Part shown: piece by piece, positions 43,544-52,106 of the stretch
Layout: each line of letters opens with the position of its first letter
How positions within the stretch are numbered: position 1 is the stretch's first letter
Source of the DNA: Bradyrhizobium sp. 4
GTDB lineage: Bacteria > Pseudomonadota > Alphaproteobacteria > Rhizobiales > Xanthobacteraceae
DNA length: 64,000 nucleotides
Direction: 5' to 3'
NCBI RefSeq assembly: GCF_023100905.1
Contig: NZ_CP064686.1
Location: forward strand, 7,652,001-7,716,000
Program-made: the position numbers and the translations under genes
Notes under the pieces: model-generated
Database searches by the model: none
What the model was told of the DNA's origin: nothing
What the model saw: only the letters and a program-made list of their open reading frames with translations

Positions 43544-44860
43544 ATGGCTCTTCGACACTTTGGAGCGGCTGCCGCTATTGCATTCACGGTTGGACTATCG
43601 GCCTCACCGGCCTTGGCCGTGACCGAAATCCAGTGGTGGCACGCGATGACCGGCGCCAACAACGACGTCATCGTCAAGCTCGCCACCGACTTCAACGCGT
43701 CGCAGAGCGACTACAAGGTGATCCCGACCTACAAGGGCAACTATCCCGATACGATGAACGCCGGCATCGCGGCGTTCCGCGCCGGCAACGCCCCGCACAT
43801 CATGCAGGTGTTCGAAGTCGGCACCGCGACCATGATGGCCGCGACCGGCGCCGTGAAGCCCGTCTACAAGCTGATGGCCGACGCCGGCGAGAAATTCGAC
43901 CCCAAGATCTACCTGCCCGCCATCACCGGCTATTATTCGACGTCGAAGGGCGAGATGCTGTCCTTCCCCTTCAACTCGTCCTCGACCGTGATGTGGGTCA
44001 ACCTCGACGAGCTGAAGAAGGCGAATGTCGAGATCCCGAAGACCTGGCCCGAAACGTTCGAGGCCGCCAAGAAGCTGAAGGCTGCCGGTCACGACACCTG
44101 CGGCTTCTCCGGCTCCTGGATCACCTGGGTCAATCTCGAGCAGCTCTCCGCTTGGCACAACGTGCCGCTCGCCAGCAAGGCCAACGGCCTCGACGGCTTC
44201 GACACCGTGCTCGAGTTCAACGGACCGCTTCAGGTCAAGCATCTCGAAACCCTGGTCGAGCTGCAGAAGACCAAGACCTATGACTACGCCGGCCGCACCA
44301 ACACCGGTGAAGGTCGCTTCACCTCCGGCGAGTGCCCGATCTACCTGACATCGTCGGCGTTCTTCGGCAACGTCAAGGCGCAGGCCAAGTTCGCCTTCAC
44401 CGCCGTGCCGATGCCGTATTATCCCGACGTCAAGGGCGCGCCGCAGAACTCGATCATCGGCGGCGCTTCGCTGTGGGTGATGGGCGGCAAGTCGGCCGAG
44501 GAATACAAGGGCGTCGCAAAGTTCCTGACCTTCCTCTCGGACACCGATCGCCAGGTCTATATCCACAAGGCCTCGGGCTACCTGCCGATCACCAAGGCGG
44601 CCTATGCCAAGGCGAAGGAAGAGGGCTTCTACAAGGATCAGCCCTATCTCGAGACCCCGCTGCTCGAGCTGACCAACAAGGAGCCGACCGAGAACTCCCG
44701 CGGCCTGCGCCTCGGCAACATGGTGCAGCTGCGTGACGTCTGGTCGGAAGAGATCGAGCAGGCGCTGGCCGGCAAGAAGACCGCCAAGCAGGCGCTCGAT
44801 GCCGCCGTCGAGCGCGGCAACACGATGCTGCGGCAGTTCGAAAAGACCGCCGTCAAGTGA
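43544..44860 (+). CDS. ugpB: sn-Glycerol-3-phosphate ABC transporter, binding protein UgpB
   Basis: The periplasmic binding protein for sn-glycerol-3-phosphate and G3P diesters, 438 residues. The start is the ATG 6 nt after GGGAGG; MALRHFGAAAAIAFTVGLSA followed by SPALA is a signal peptide cut before VTEIQWWHAM, the invariant UgpB N-terminus (IQWWHAMTG). Ligand-loop blocks include APHIMQVFEVGTATMMAA, LSFPFNSSSTVMWVN, FSGSWITWVNLEQLSAWHN and the Gly/Ser-rich NSIIGGASLWVM. It begins the complete ugpBAEC operon and likely raises phosphate-starvation uptake. Confidence 0.95.
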   Translation: MALRHFGAAAAIAFTVGLSASPALAVTEIQWWHAMTGANNDVIVKLATDFNASQSDYKVIPTYKGNYPDTMNAGIAAFRAGNAPHIMQVFEVGTATMMAATGAVKPVYKLMADAGEKFDPKIYLPAITGYYSTSKGEMLSFPFNSSSTVMWVNLDELKKANVEIPKTWPETFEAAKKLKAAGHDTCGFSGSWITWVNLEQLSAWHNVPLASKANGLDGFDTVLEFNGPLQVKHLETLVELQKTKTYDYAGRTNTGEGRFTSGECPIYLTSSAFFGNVKAQAKFAFTAVPMPYYPDVKGAPQNSIIGGASLWVMGGKSAEEYKGVAKFLTFLSDTDRQVYIHKASGYLPITKAAYAKAKEEGFYKDQPYLETPLLELTNKEPTENSRGLRLGNMVQLRDVWSEEIEQALAGKKTAKQALDAAVERGNTMLRQFEKTAVK

Positions 44861-44907
44861 GGCAATGAGCGGCAGGCCGCGACCCGGCCTGCCGCTCTGC
44901 TGGCATC

Positions 44908-45789
44908 ATGCAAAAGCAAGCCATTTTCCAGTCAAGGCTGTTACCGTACGCGCTGGTTGCGCCGCAGCTCGCGATCGTCCTGATTTTCTTCTATTGGCCG
45001 GCCCTGCAGGCGGTGATCCAGTCCTTCCTGCTCCAGGATGCGTTCGGGCTGTCGACCACCTTTGTCTGGTTCGAGAATTACGTCGAGCTGTTCAAGGACG
45101 CTGCCTATTTCGAGGCGATCGTCCGAACCTTCTTGTTCTCGTTCGCCATCGCCGTCTCGTCGCTGTCCTTCGCGCTGCTGCTCGCCGTGATGGCGGACAA
45201 GCCGCTGCGAGGTTCGATGCTCTACCGCACGCTCCTGATCTGGCCCTATGCGGTGGCGCCGCCCGTGGTCGGCGTGCTCTGGATCTTCATGCTGCATCCC
45301 TCGCTCGGCGTGCTCTCGCGCTATCTTCGCAACATGGGCATCGACTGGAATCCGCTGCTCGACGGCGACCAGGCCGCGGCGTTGATCATCCTCGCCGCCG
45401 CGTGGAAGCAGATCTCCTATAATTTCCTGTTCTTCCTCGCCGGCCTGCAGGCGATCCCGAAGAGCGTGTTCGAGGCCGCCGCGATCGACGGCGCCCGTCC
45501 GATGCGGCGGTTCTGGACCGTGACCTTCCCGCTGCTGTCGCCGACCATCTTCTTCCTGCTGGTGGTCAACATCGTCTACGCCTTCTTCGACACGTTCGGC
45601 ATCATCGACACCATGACCCGCGGCGGTCCCGGAACGTCGACGGTCACGCTGGTCTACAAGGTCTATTCCGACGGCTTGCTCGGCGGCAATCTCGGCAGCT
45701 CGGCGGCGCAGTCGGTGATCCTGATGGTCATGGTCATCGTGCTGACCGGAATCCAGTTCCGCTTCGTCGAACGCAAGGTGACCTACTGA
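44908..45789 (+). CDS. ugpA: sn-Glycerol-3-phosphate ABC permease UgpA
   Basis: Inner-membrane permease of the Ugp importer, 293 residues with six predicted helices (LLPYALVAPQLAIVLIFFYW first). The cytoplasmic EAA loop is EAAAIDGARPMRRFWTVTFP, which contacts UgpC. It lies 47 bp after ugpB and overlaps the ugpE start by 1 nt (TGATG). Confidence 0.96.
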   Translation: MQKQAIFQSRLLPYALVAPQLAIVLIFFYWPALQAVIQSFLLQDAFGLSTTFVWFENYVELFKDAAYFEAIVRTFLFSFAIAVSSLSFALLLAVMADKPLRGSMLYRTLLIWPYAVAPPVVGVLWIFMLHPSLGVLSRYLRNMGIDWNPLLDGDQAAALIILAAAWKQISYNFLFFLAGLQAIPKSVFEAAAIDGARPMRRFWTVTFPLLSPTIFFLLVVNIVYAFFDTFGIIDTMTRGGPGTSTVTLVYKVYSDGLLGGNLGSSAAQSVILMVMVIVLTGIQFRFVERKVTY

Positions 45790-46637
45790 TGGTCGAGGAA
45801 GAGGGCTTCCGGCGCTACGTCGCCCACATCATCCTCTGGATCGGGATCGCGGTCGTCGCCTTCCCGGTCTACATCGCGTTCGTCGCCTCGACCCAGGACA
45901 ACGCGCTGATCGCCAACGGGCAGATGTCGCTGCTGCCGGGCGGTCATTTCTTCGAGGTCTACTACCAGACCATTTTCGTCGGCACGAGCGGATCGACCCG
46001 CGAGCCCGTCGGCAACATGATGCTGAACTCGCTGGTGATGGCGCTGCTGATCGCGGTCGGCAAGATCGCGATCTCGATCATCTCGGCCTACGCGATCGTC
46101 TATTTCCGCTTTCCGTTCCGGATGCCGATCTTCTGGATCATCTTCATCACCCTGATGCTGCCGGTCGAGGTCCGCATCTATCCGACCTACAAGATCGTCG
46201 CAGATCTGCACATGCTCGACAGCTATGCGGGCCTCTCACTGCCGCTGATCGCCTCGGCCACCGCGACGCTGCTGTTCCGTCAGTTCTTCATGACCGTGCC
46301 GGACGAGCTGCTGGAGGCCTCCCGCATCGACGGCGCCGGCCCCTTGCGCTTCTTCTGGGACACGTTGCTGCCGCTGTCGCGCACCAACATGGCGGCGCTG
46401 TTCGTGATCCTCTTCATCCTCGGCTGGAATCAATATCTCTGGCCGCTGCTGATCACCACCCGCGACGACATGCAGACCATCCAGGTCGGCATCCGCAAGA
46501 TGATCACCACCACCGACGCGCTAACCGAATGGCCGATCGTGATGGCGACCGCCGTGCTCGCGATGCTGCCGCCGGTGTTCGTCGTCGTCGTGATGCAGAA
46601 ATTGTTCGTGCGCGGACTCGTGGAGACGGAAAAGTAG
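45789..46637 (+). CDS. ugpE: sn-Glycerol-3-phosphate ABC permease UgpE
   Basis: The second permease of the Ugp importer, 282 residues. Helices are seen from HIILWIGIAVVAFPVYIAFVA on, and the EAA loop is EASRIDGAGPLRFFWDTLLP. The segment MLPVEVRIYPTYKIVADLHM is typical of the UgpE/MalG branch. The start abuts the end of ugpA; the stop is 5 nt before ugpC, so the operon is continuous. Confidence 0.96.
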   Translation: MVEEEGFRRYVAHIILWIGIAVVAFPVYIAFVASTQDNALIANGQMSLLPGGHFFEVYYQTIFVGTSGSTREPVGNMMLNSLVMALLIAVGKIAISIISAYAIVYFRFPFRMPIFWIIFITLMLPVEVRIYPTYKIVADLHMLDSYAGLSLPLIASATATLLFRQFFMTVPDELLEASRIDGAGPLRFFWDTLLPLSRTNMAALFVILFILGWNQYLWPLLITTRDDMQTIQVGIRKMITTTDALTEWPIVMATAVLAMLPPVFVVVVMQKLFVRGLVETEK

Positions 46638-46642
46638 ATCCC

Positions 46643-47722
<1,080 letters not shown>

Positions 47723-47755
47723 CCGGGTTCCGCGGAGCCGTCGATTAAGAAAACG

Positions 47756-47795
47756 CGAAAACAACCCCATGCACAGTAGAAGGGGTTTGTTTTCG
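47756..47795 (+). terminator. Hairpin after ugpC
   Basis: The arms CGAAAACAACCCC and GGGGTTTGTTTTCG pair almost perfectly around a 13-nt loop, 34 nt after the ugpC stop. The T-run lies inside the stem rather than after it, so the terminator call is moderate. Confidence 0.65.
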
Positions 47796-47921
47796 TTGAG
47801 AAAAATCGCGCCGCGATTTCATCGCGCCGGGCTTGTCGCAGGCGTTTCGCGCCATGACGACAAGTCGGCCTTTGTGCATGGCAGAGCGGGTCAGCTGCCC
47901 ATCCACAGCCCCCGCTACGTC

Positions 47922-47950
47922 CTTGAACCTACACGCGGATATGCCCATAT
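47922..47950 (+). promoter_or_regulatory. Candidate RpoH (sigma-32) promoter for hsp20
   Basis: CTTGAAC and CCCATAT separated by 15 nt closely match the heat-shock consensus (CTTGAAA, CCCATNT). Transcription would start near 47957, giving a leader of about 60 nt that includes the ROSE-type hairpin. Confidence 0.75.
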
Positions 47951-47956
47951 TGCTGA

Positions 47957-48017
47957 TCAAGGGGTGCCTTGACGGGCCCTGATGCACCAAAGTCGCTTCG
48001 AGAGGACTTTGTAAACT
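47957..48017 (+). ncRNA. ROSE-type RNA thermometer in the hsp20 leader
   Basis: The leader folds as a first hairpin (TCAAGG/CCTTGA, 47957-47972) and a terminal hairpin at 47988-48011 whose arms are CAAAGTC and GACTTTG. Inside it TCGCT faces the AGAGGA ribosome site (48001-48006) with a bulged G, which is the hallmark of ROSE elements of Bradyrhizobium heat-shock genes: the ribosome site is sealed at low temperature and opens on heating. A covariance-model search was not possible. Confidence 0.72.
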
Positions 48018-48443
48018 ATGTCTCGTGTTCCCACGCTTTCCAGTCCGTTCCTTCTGGGCTTCGACGAGATCGAGCGCGTGCTCGATCGAGTCGTCAAAGG
48101 TGCCGACGGTTACCCTCCCTACAATATCGAGAGGTGCGACCGGTCGGAGGGCCAGCCCGAGCGGTTGCGAATCACGCTGGCGGTCGCCGGATTCACCCGT
48201 GACCAACTCGATGTAACCATTGAGGAAAACCAGCTCGTCATTCGCGGACGGCAGCAGGACGACAAGTCCCGGCAATACATCCATCGCGGCATCGCCGCGC
48301 GCCACTTCCAGCGCACTTTCGTGCTGGCGGAGGGGATGCTGGTGCTGGGTGCGGATCTGAAGAACGGATTGCTGGCGATCGATCTTGCCCGGCCGGAACC
48401 GGAGAGGATCGTTAAGACAATCGCTATCAATGAGCACGAATAA
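48018..48443 (+). CDS. Small heat-shock protein Hsp20
   Basis: ATP-independent chaperone of the alpha-crystallin family, 141 residues, class A-like. The crystallin domain runs from YPPYNIERCDRSEGQPERLR through LAVAGFTRDQLDVTIEENQL to VIRGRQQDD, HRGIAARHFQRTFVLAEGM and the closing AIDLARPEPE. The C-terminal I/V-x-I/V anchor is weak (KTIAIN). It lies downstream of the RpoH-like promoter and ROSE leader and 51 bp before the DUF1150 gene, which usually accompanies hsp20 in this lineage. Confidence 0.95.
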   Translation: MSRVPTLSSPFLLGFDEIERVLDRVVKGADGYPPYNIERCDRSEGQPERLRITLAVAGFTRDQLDVTIEENQLVIRGRQQDDKSRQYIHRGIAARHFQRTFVLAEGMLVLGADLKNGLLAIDLARPEPERIVKTIAINEHE

Positions 48444-48494
48444 TGGAACGAGTAGCGGACTCGACCGCTTAGTTTCTGTGAAGGAGTCGAGACC

Positions 48495-48767
48495 ATGAGT
48501 GAAGGTCACGTTGCGTTCGAATACGAAGCCAAGAACGTCTCGCCAGAGACGCTGGCAACCCTCGGCGAAGGCCATATCGCCTATGTGAAGCAGATCCGCT
48601 CCGAGGATGTGCCGGGCCTGTTTCCCGAAGCGCCGAAGATCGCGCCGGGCCTCAAACTCTTCGCGCTCCACGCCGCCGACGGCACGCCGATCATGCTGAC
48701 CGACAGCCGCGAAGCCGCGATCGCAAATGCCTGGAGCAACGAGCTGCAAGCGGTGAGCGTGCACTGA
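48495..48767 (+). CDS. DUF1150 family protein
   Basis: A small alphaproteobacterial protein of 90 residues of unknown function. Recognisable family blocks are ETLATLGEGHIAYVKQIRSE and LFALHAADGTPIMLTDSREA followed by AIANAWSNEL. Members typically follow an hsp20 gene, as here, and are probably co-transcribed under heat shock. GGAG lies before the ATG; a hairpin terminator follows. Confidence 0.9.
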   Translation: MSEGHVAFEYEAKNVSPETLATLGEGHIAYVKQIRSEDVPGLFPEAPKIAPGLKLFALHAADGTPIMLTDSREAAIANAWSNELQAVSVH

Positions 48768-48799
48768 GCACGCGCACGTCGCACGAACAGAGTTTCAAG

Positions 48800-48836
48800 C
48801 GGGCATGCCTTCGCAGGAAGGTGTGCCCGTTTTTAT
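48800..48836 (+). terminator. Intrinsic terminator of the hsp20-DUF1150 unit
   Basis: The stem CGGGCATGCCTTC / GAAGGTGTGCCCG with a GCAG loop is followed by TTTTT, 34 nt after the DUF1150 stop. Confidence 0.9.
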
Positions 48837-48859
48837 TTCGGCTGATGAAGTTTCCACGT

Positions 48860-48947
48860 CGTCATTGCGAGCGCAGCGAAGCAATCCAGAATCTTTCCGC
48901 GAAGGCAGCCTGGATTGCTTCGTCGCAAGAGCTCCTCGCAATGACGG
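48860..48947. repeat. Dispersed ATTGCTTCG palindromic repeat, copy 2 (inverted)
   Basis: Reverse-complement relative of the 8273 element: the outer arms CGTCATTGCGAGCGCAGCG / GAGCTCCTCGCAATGACGG and inner arms GAAGCAATCCAGAATC / GGATTGCTTCGTCGC match it nearly throughout. It sits between the hsp20 terminator and the TPR gene. Confidence 0.85.
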
Positions 48948-48971
48948 AGTCGAGAGCGCGCGGCCCCGCCG

Positions 48972-50084
48972 TCACTTCACAAAGCCAAGTCCTTCGCGCG
49001 CCGTATCCACGGCCCATTTGTCGCTCAGTGGCAGCGCGAGCACGCTGTTGAAATCCGCGCGCGCATGTTTGGCGTCGGACATCATCATGTAGAGGAGAGC
49101 GCGGTTGACCAGGACGAGCTGACTTTTCGGATCGAGCCTGATCGCCTCGTTGTAGTCGGCGAGCGCGCGATCGTGCTGTCCCATGTCCCGAAACAGACCG
49201 GCGCGACTGCTGTAGGCTTCCGAATTCCCCGGTCGCAATCGGATCACTTCGTCGAAATCGGCAAGGGCGCGTTTGTCGTCGCCCTTCCCGTGCAGGACGA
49301 CGCCGCGAACGAGATAGGCCTTTTCGAAAGACGGCCTAATCCTCGTAACGTCATCCAGCTCCCGGATGGTACTGTCGGCATCGCCCTTCTTCAGGAACAC
49401 CATGGCCCGGCAATAGTGGCCGCCGGCACTTCCGGGCTCGAGGCGGACGGCGCCGTCGCAGTCGTCCAGAGCTGCATCGATCTCGCCCTTGTTGAGGCGG
49501 ACGGTGCTTCGCAACTCGTAGGGCCAGGCGGCGGCCGGATTGCGCTGCATCGCCTCGCTGTAATCGGCGACGGCGTGATCGGTGTCGCCCTTCGCTGCAT
49601 ACACCTCCCCTCGCATGACGAGCGCACGGTAAGCCTGCTTGGGGCTGCGTTCGATGGCCTCGGTGAAGCCTGCGATCGCGCGATCGAAATCGCCCCTGTT
49701 GAAATACGCCTCGGCGCGCGAGGTGTAGGACGCCCCATAATTTGGGTCGAGGCGAATGGCCTCGTTGTAGTCGATCATGGCGTGCTCGCGATCGCCTTTG
49801 GCAGAATAGGCGCGACCGCGGCAGTGATAGGCCCGCCCGAAATTCGGATCGATCCGGATCGCGGCGCTGCAATCCTCGAAGGCGCGATTCCAGTCGTGCT
49901 TGATGTAGTAGGCTTCGCCGCGCAGCTCGTAAGCGACCGCATTGGTTGCGTCGGCTGCGATGATCTCGGTCTTCTCCGCGATGACGCGGTCGTTGGACGC
50001 CTCGTCGGCGCGGGCCACGGCGGTGGCGACAATGGTGATGGAGCAAAGCAGACCAAAAACTCGGCCGATCGAACCGCAAATCAT
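48972..50084 (-). CDS. Secreted TPR-repeat protein
   Basis: A 370-residue exported protein made almost wholly of about nine tetratricopeptide repeats after a signal-like sequence (GSIGRVFGLLCSITIVATAV followed by ARADE). Repeats follow the consensus, for example AYHCRGRAYSAKGDREHAMI with DYNEAIRLDPN and AYSSRAGLFRDMGQHDRALA with DYNEAIRLDPK. TPR arrays bind partner proteins or peptides; no catalytic domain is present. A longer start at 50111 (ATG) is possible; the one used gives the better signal peptide. The role is unknown. Confidence 0.85.
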   Translation of the reverse strand: MICGSIGRVFGLLCSITIVATAVARADEASNDRVIAEKTEIIAADATNAVAYELRGEAYYIKHDWNRAFEDCSAAIRIDPNFGRAYHCRGRAYSAKGDREHAMIDYNEAIRLDPNYGASYTSRAEAYFNRGDFDRAIAGFTEAIERSPKQAYRALVMRGEVYAAKGDTDHAVADYSEAMQRNPAAAWPYELRSTVRLNKGEIDAALDDCDGAVRLEPGSAGGHYCRAMVFLKKGDADSTIRELDDVTRIRPSFEKAYLVRGVVLHGKGDDKRALADFDEVIRLRPGNSEAYSSRAGLFRDMGQHDRALADYNEAIRLDPKSQLVLVNRALLYMMMSDAKHARADFNSVLALPLSDKWAVDTAREGLGFVK

Positions 50085-50202
50085 CTCGCAAAATCCCCGC
50101 GCCGATGCCATGCCGGTCGCGGGTGGACATGATGACGAAACATCAGCGCCCGGCTACGAAATAAGTCGCAGACGGCACGGCGCGGGTTCGAACGAGCGAG
50201 AG

Positions 50203-50330
50203 GGTTACGCCGCAGTCGCCGGCAGCAGGGCCAGCACCGAATAGATCGCTGGGGCATCGCGCGAGCCGCGCATTCTTTTTGGCGATGACATGACCGCTGG
50301 GAGAATCGCCTCGGACACGACCGGATTAGC
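50203..50330 (-). pseudogene. Internally deleted remnant of ptsN
   Basis: About 86 bp (50204-50290) match the 3' end of ptsN at 50716-50803 (for example GAATAGATCGC, GGGCATCGCGCGAG, CTTTTTGGCGATG), and the next 40 bp match the ptsN 5' region (GGGAGAATCGCCTCGG, 50299 on). The roughly 330-bp middle is missing and several positions have changed. It is in the same orientation as intact ptsN. The rest of the 50085-50402 gap has no gene I can support. Confidence 0.8.
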
Positions 50331-50402
50331 TTCTTTCCACATACTGCGGGTTACCAGTCGGAAGGCGATGGCGGGATGCTCAAATCCGGAGCGTGCTCAA
50401 TT

Positions 50403-50630
50403 TCAGATTTGCCTGATAATCGATATCACCATGCAAAATAGCATCACGGCTCCCCACCCAAGCGCGACCCAGTAGAAACACACGCAGGCGCCGAAAACTG
50501 TCTCGTTGCTTGTGCGGGTTACATAGCCGTTGCGGCTCCAAACTTTTCCCTTAGTACTCGCGAGCCGCAATTGCCAAATCACGCTGGCCAACCATCCAAA
50601 CATGCCGACGAGTACGAGGAATGTAATCAC
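50403..50630 (-). CDS. Small two-helix membrane protein, unknown
   Basis: A 75-residue hydrophobic protein with two predicted helices (FLVLVGMFGWLASVIWQL and GACVCFYWVALGWGAVMLFC) and a basic, polar loop between (STKGKVWSRNGYVTRTSNET). Codon use and base composition are less GC-rich than the neighbours, suggesting foreign origin. It is bracketed by the ptsN remnant and intact ptsN. No ribosome site is convincing, so expression is uncertain. Confidence 0.55.
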   Translation of the reverse strand: MITFLVLVGMFGWLASVIWQLRLASTKGKVWSRNGYVTRTSNETVFGACVCFYWVALGWGAVMLFCMVISIIRQI

Positions 50631-50719
50631 GGGCCAGCCCGCTTGCGAAATTTACCGAGGCACGCCCGCCGCAGCATGTGCAAAAGGAGTGAGCAGGGTC
50701 TCGAATTGGCTCTAACCTA

Positions 50720-51181
50720 TTAGGCCGCGGTCGCCGGCGGCAGCGCCAGCACTGAATAGATCGCCTGGGCATCGCGCGAGGCGCGGAGCTTTTTGGCGAT
50801 GTCCTGGTCGCGGAGGAGACGGGCGATGCGGGCCAGTGCCTTGAGGTGATCGGCGCCGGCGCCTTCGGGGGCGAGCAGCAGGAAGACGAGATCGACCGGC
50901 TGGCCGTCCATCGATTCGAAATCGATTGGACGATCGAGACGCGCGAACAGGCCGAAGATCTTTTCCAGCTTGGGCAGCTTGCCGTGGGGAATGGCGACGC
51001 CGTAGCCGACCGCGGTGGTGCCGAGCTTTTCGCGCTGCAGGAGCACCTCGAAAACGGAACGCTCGTTCTGCCCGGTCAGCTCGGCGGCCCTGGCCGCGAG
51101 TTCCTGAAGCGCCTGCTTCTTGCTGTTGACCTTCAATGCCGGGAGAATCGCCTCGGGCGCGACCAGATCGGTAATCGGCAT
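50720..51181 (-). CDS. ptsN: PTS IIA-like nitrogen regulatory protein (EIIANtr)
   Basis: The terminal phosphoacceptor of the nitrogen PTS, 153 residues, which regulates K+ transport, (p)ppGpp and other processes. The phosphorylated His is in VAIPHGKLPKLE; LVAPEAILPALKVNSKKQAL opens the domain, and LVFLLLAPEGAGADHLKALA and RLLRDQDIAKKLR close it. It is the last gene of the rpoN-hpf-ptsN series. A truncated copy lies downstream. Confidence 0.96.
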   Translation of the reverse strand: MPITDLVAPEAILPALKVNSKKQALQELAARAAELTGQNERSVFEVLLQREKLGTTAVGYGVAIPHGKLPKLEKIFGLFARLDRPIDFESMDGQPVDLVFLLLAPEGAGADHLKALARIARLLRDQDIAKKLRASRDAQAIYSVLALPPATAA

Positions 51182-51419
51182 GGAAGTCTTCCGAGGTGAA
51201 TGAAAATGTCGGGTTCCGAATTGGCCAGCCTGGACAAAGAACCTGGGCGGGCCGACGTCGAGAAGTTGAAGCAGGAAGCGGACTTAGCTCGCCCCTGATG
51301 TGGGGGGCTTCTACTCCAACGCAATCCCGGTGCCAACTCCCGCGTGCAGCTTTGCCCCGGTCATTGTTAAGGCGGAAAGGGGCACCCGGCGCGGGGGCCC
51401 CAGGGCGTCGCCCGCGGCC
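51182..51419. other. hpf-ptsN intergenic region
   Basis: 238 bp with no ORF of merit. Near 51390-51430 GC-rich pairs (GGGCGTCGCCC, GGCCTCAGGCC) form short stems just after the hpf stop on the minus strand; none has a terminator T-run. Confidence 0.4.
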
Positions 51420-52025
51420 TCAGGCCTTGCCGTCCGCCTTGGCCCCCGGGGGATCGATCCAGCCGACATTGCCGTCGGCCCGGCGGTAAATGATGTTCAC
51501 TCGGCCCGAGGAGCCGTGCTGAAACACTAGGCAGGGCGCCCCGCTGAGGTCGAGTTCCATGACCGCTTCGCTCACGGACAGCGGCTTCAGCGAGGTGGTG
51601 GCCTCGGCAATGATGACGGGGCTGTAGCCGGTGATCTCGTCCTCGTCCTCGCCTTCGCCCGGGGCCTCCAGCACGTAGCTGGTGGCATCCATGGCGGCCA
51701 GCGCCGCGGAGGCGACATGGGCCTTGCGGGCGGAGCGGTCCTTGAGCCGGCTCTTGTAGCGCTTGAGCCGCTTCTCGATCATCACCAGCGCCTGGTCGGC
51801 ACTGGCATAGGCGTCCGGTGCGTTCGAATCGGCCTCGAGCGTGATTCCCGAATCGAGATGCAGCGCACAGTCGGTGCGGAAGCCGAAGCCGTCCTTGCTC
51901 AGCGTGATGTGGCCGGAATAATTGCCGTCGAAATATTTGCGCAGGACCTCTTCAGTCCGGTCGGTGACGCGGCCGCGCAAGGCCTCGCCGACGTTGACGC
52001 TCTTTCCCGAGATGCGGAGAGTCAT
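51420..52025 (-). CDS. hpf: Ribosome hibernation promoting factor, long form
   Basis: A 201-residue long HPF that dimerises 70S ribosomes in stationary phase. The N-terminal fold is MTLRISGKSVNVGEALRGRV with RTEEVLRKYFDGNYSGHITLS and ADQALVMIEKRLKRYKSRLKD; the C-terminal dimerisation domain is PVIIAEATTSLKPLSVSEAV with MELDLSGAPCLVFQHG and VNIIYRRADGNVGWIDPP. The start is the ATG of MTLRISGKS, preceded by GAGG; the frame runs further upstream without homology. It sits between rpoN and ptsN as usual. Confidence 0.95.
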   Translation of the reverse strand: MTLRISGKSVNVGEALRGRVTDRTEEVLRKYFDGNYSGHITLSKDGFGFRTDCALHLDSGITLEADSNAPDAYASADQALVMIEKRLKRYKSRLKDRSARKAHVASAALAAMDATSYVLEAPGEGEDEDEITGYSPVIIAEATTSLKPLSVSEAVMELDLSGAPCLVFQHGSSGRVNIIYRRADGNVGWIDPPGAKADGKA

Positions 52026-52106
52026 GTGAACCTCGCTTGGTTCGTGCCTGGCCTGGATTTGGGCCCGATAGCAGATCGAGAGTAGCGCGATTTGGCGCCG
52101 GCGCAA

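Noticed and set aside
44733..45422. Second plus-strand ORF overlapping ugpB and ugpA
   Set aside because: Out-of-frame shadow with no family content; the UgpA frame has the EAA loop and helices.
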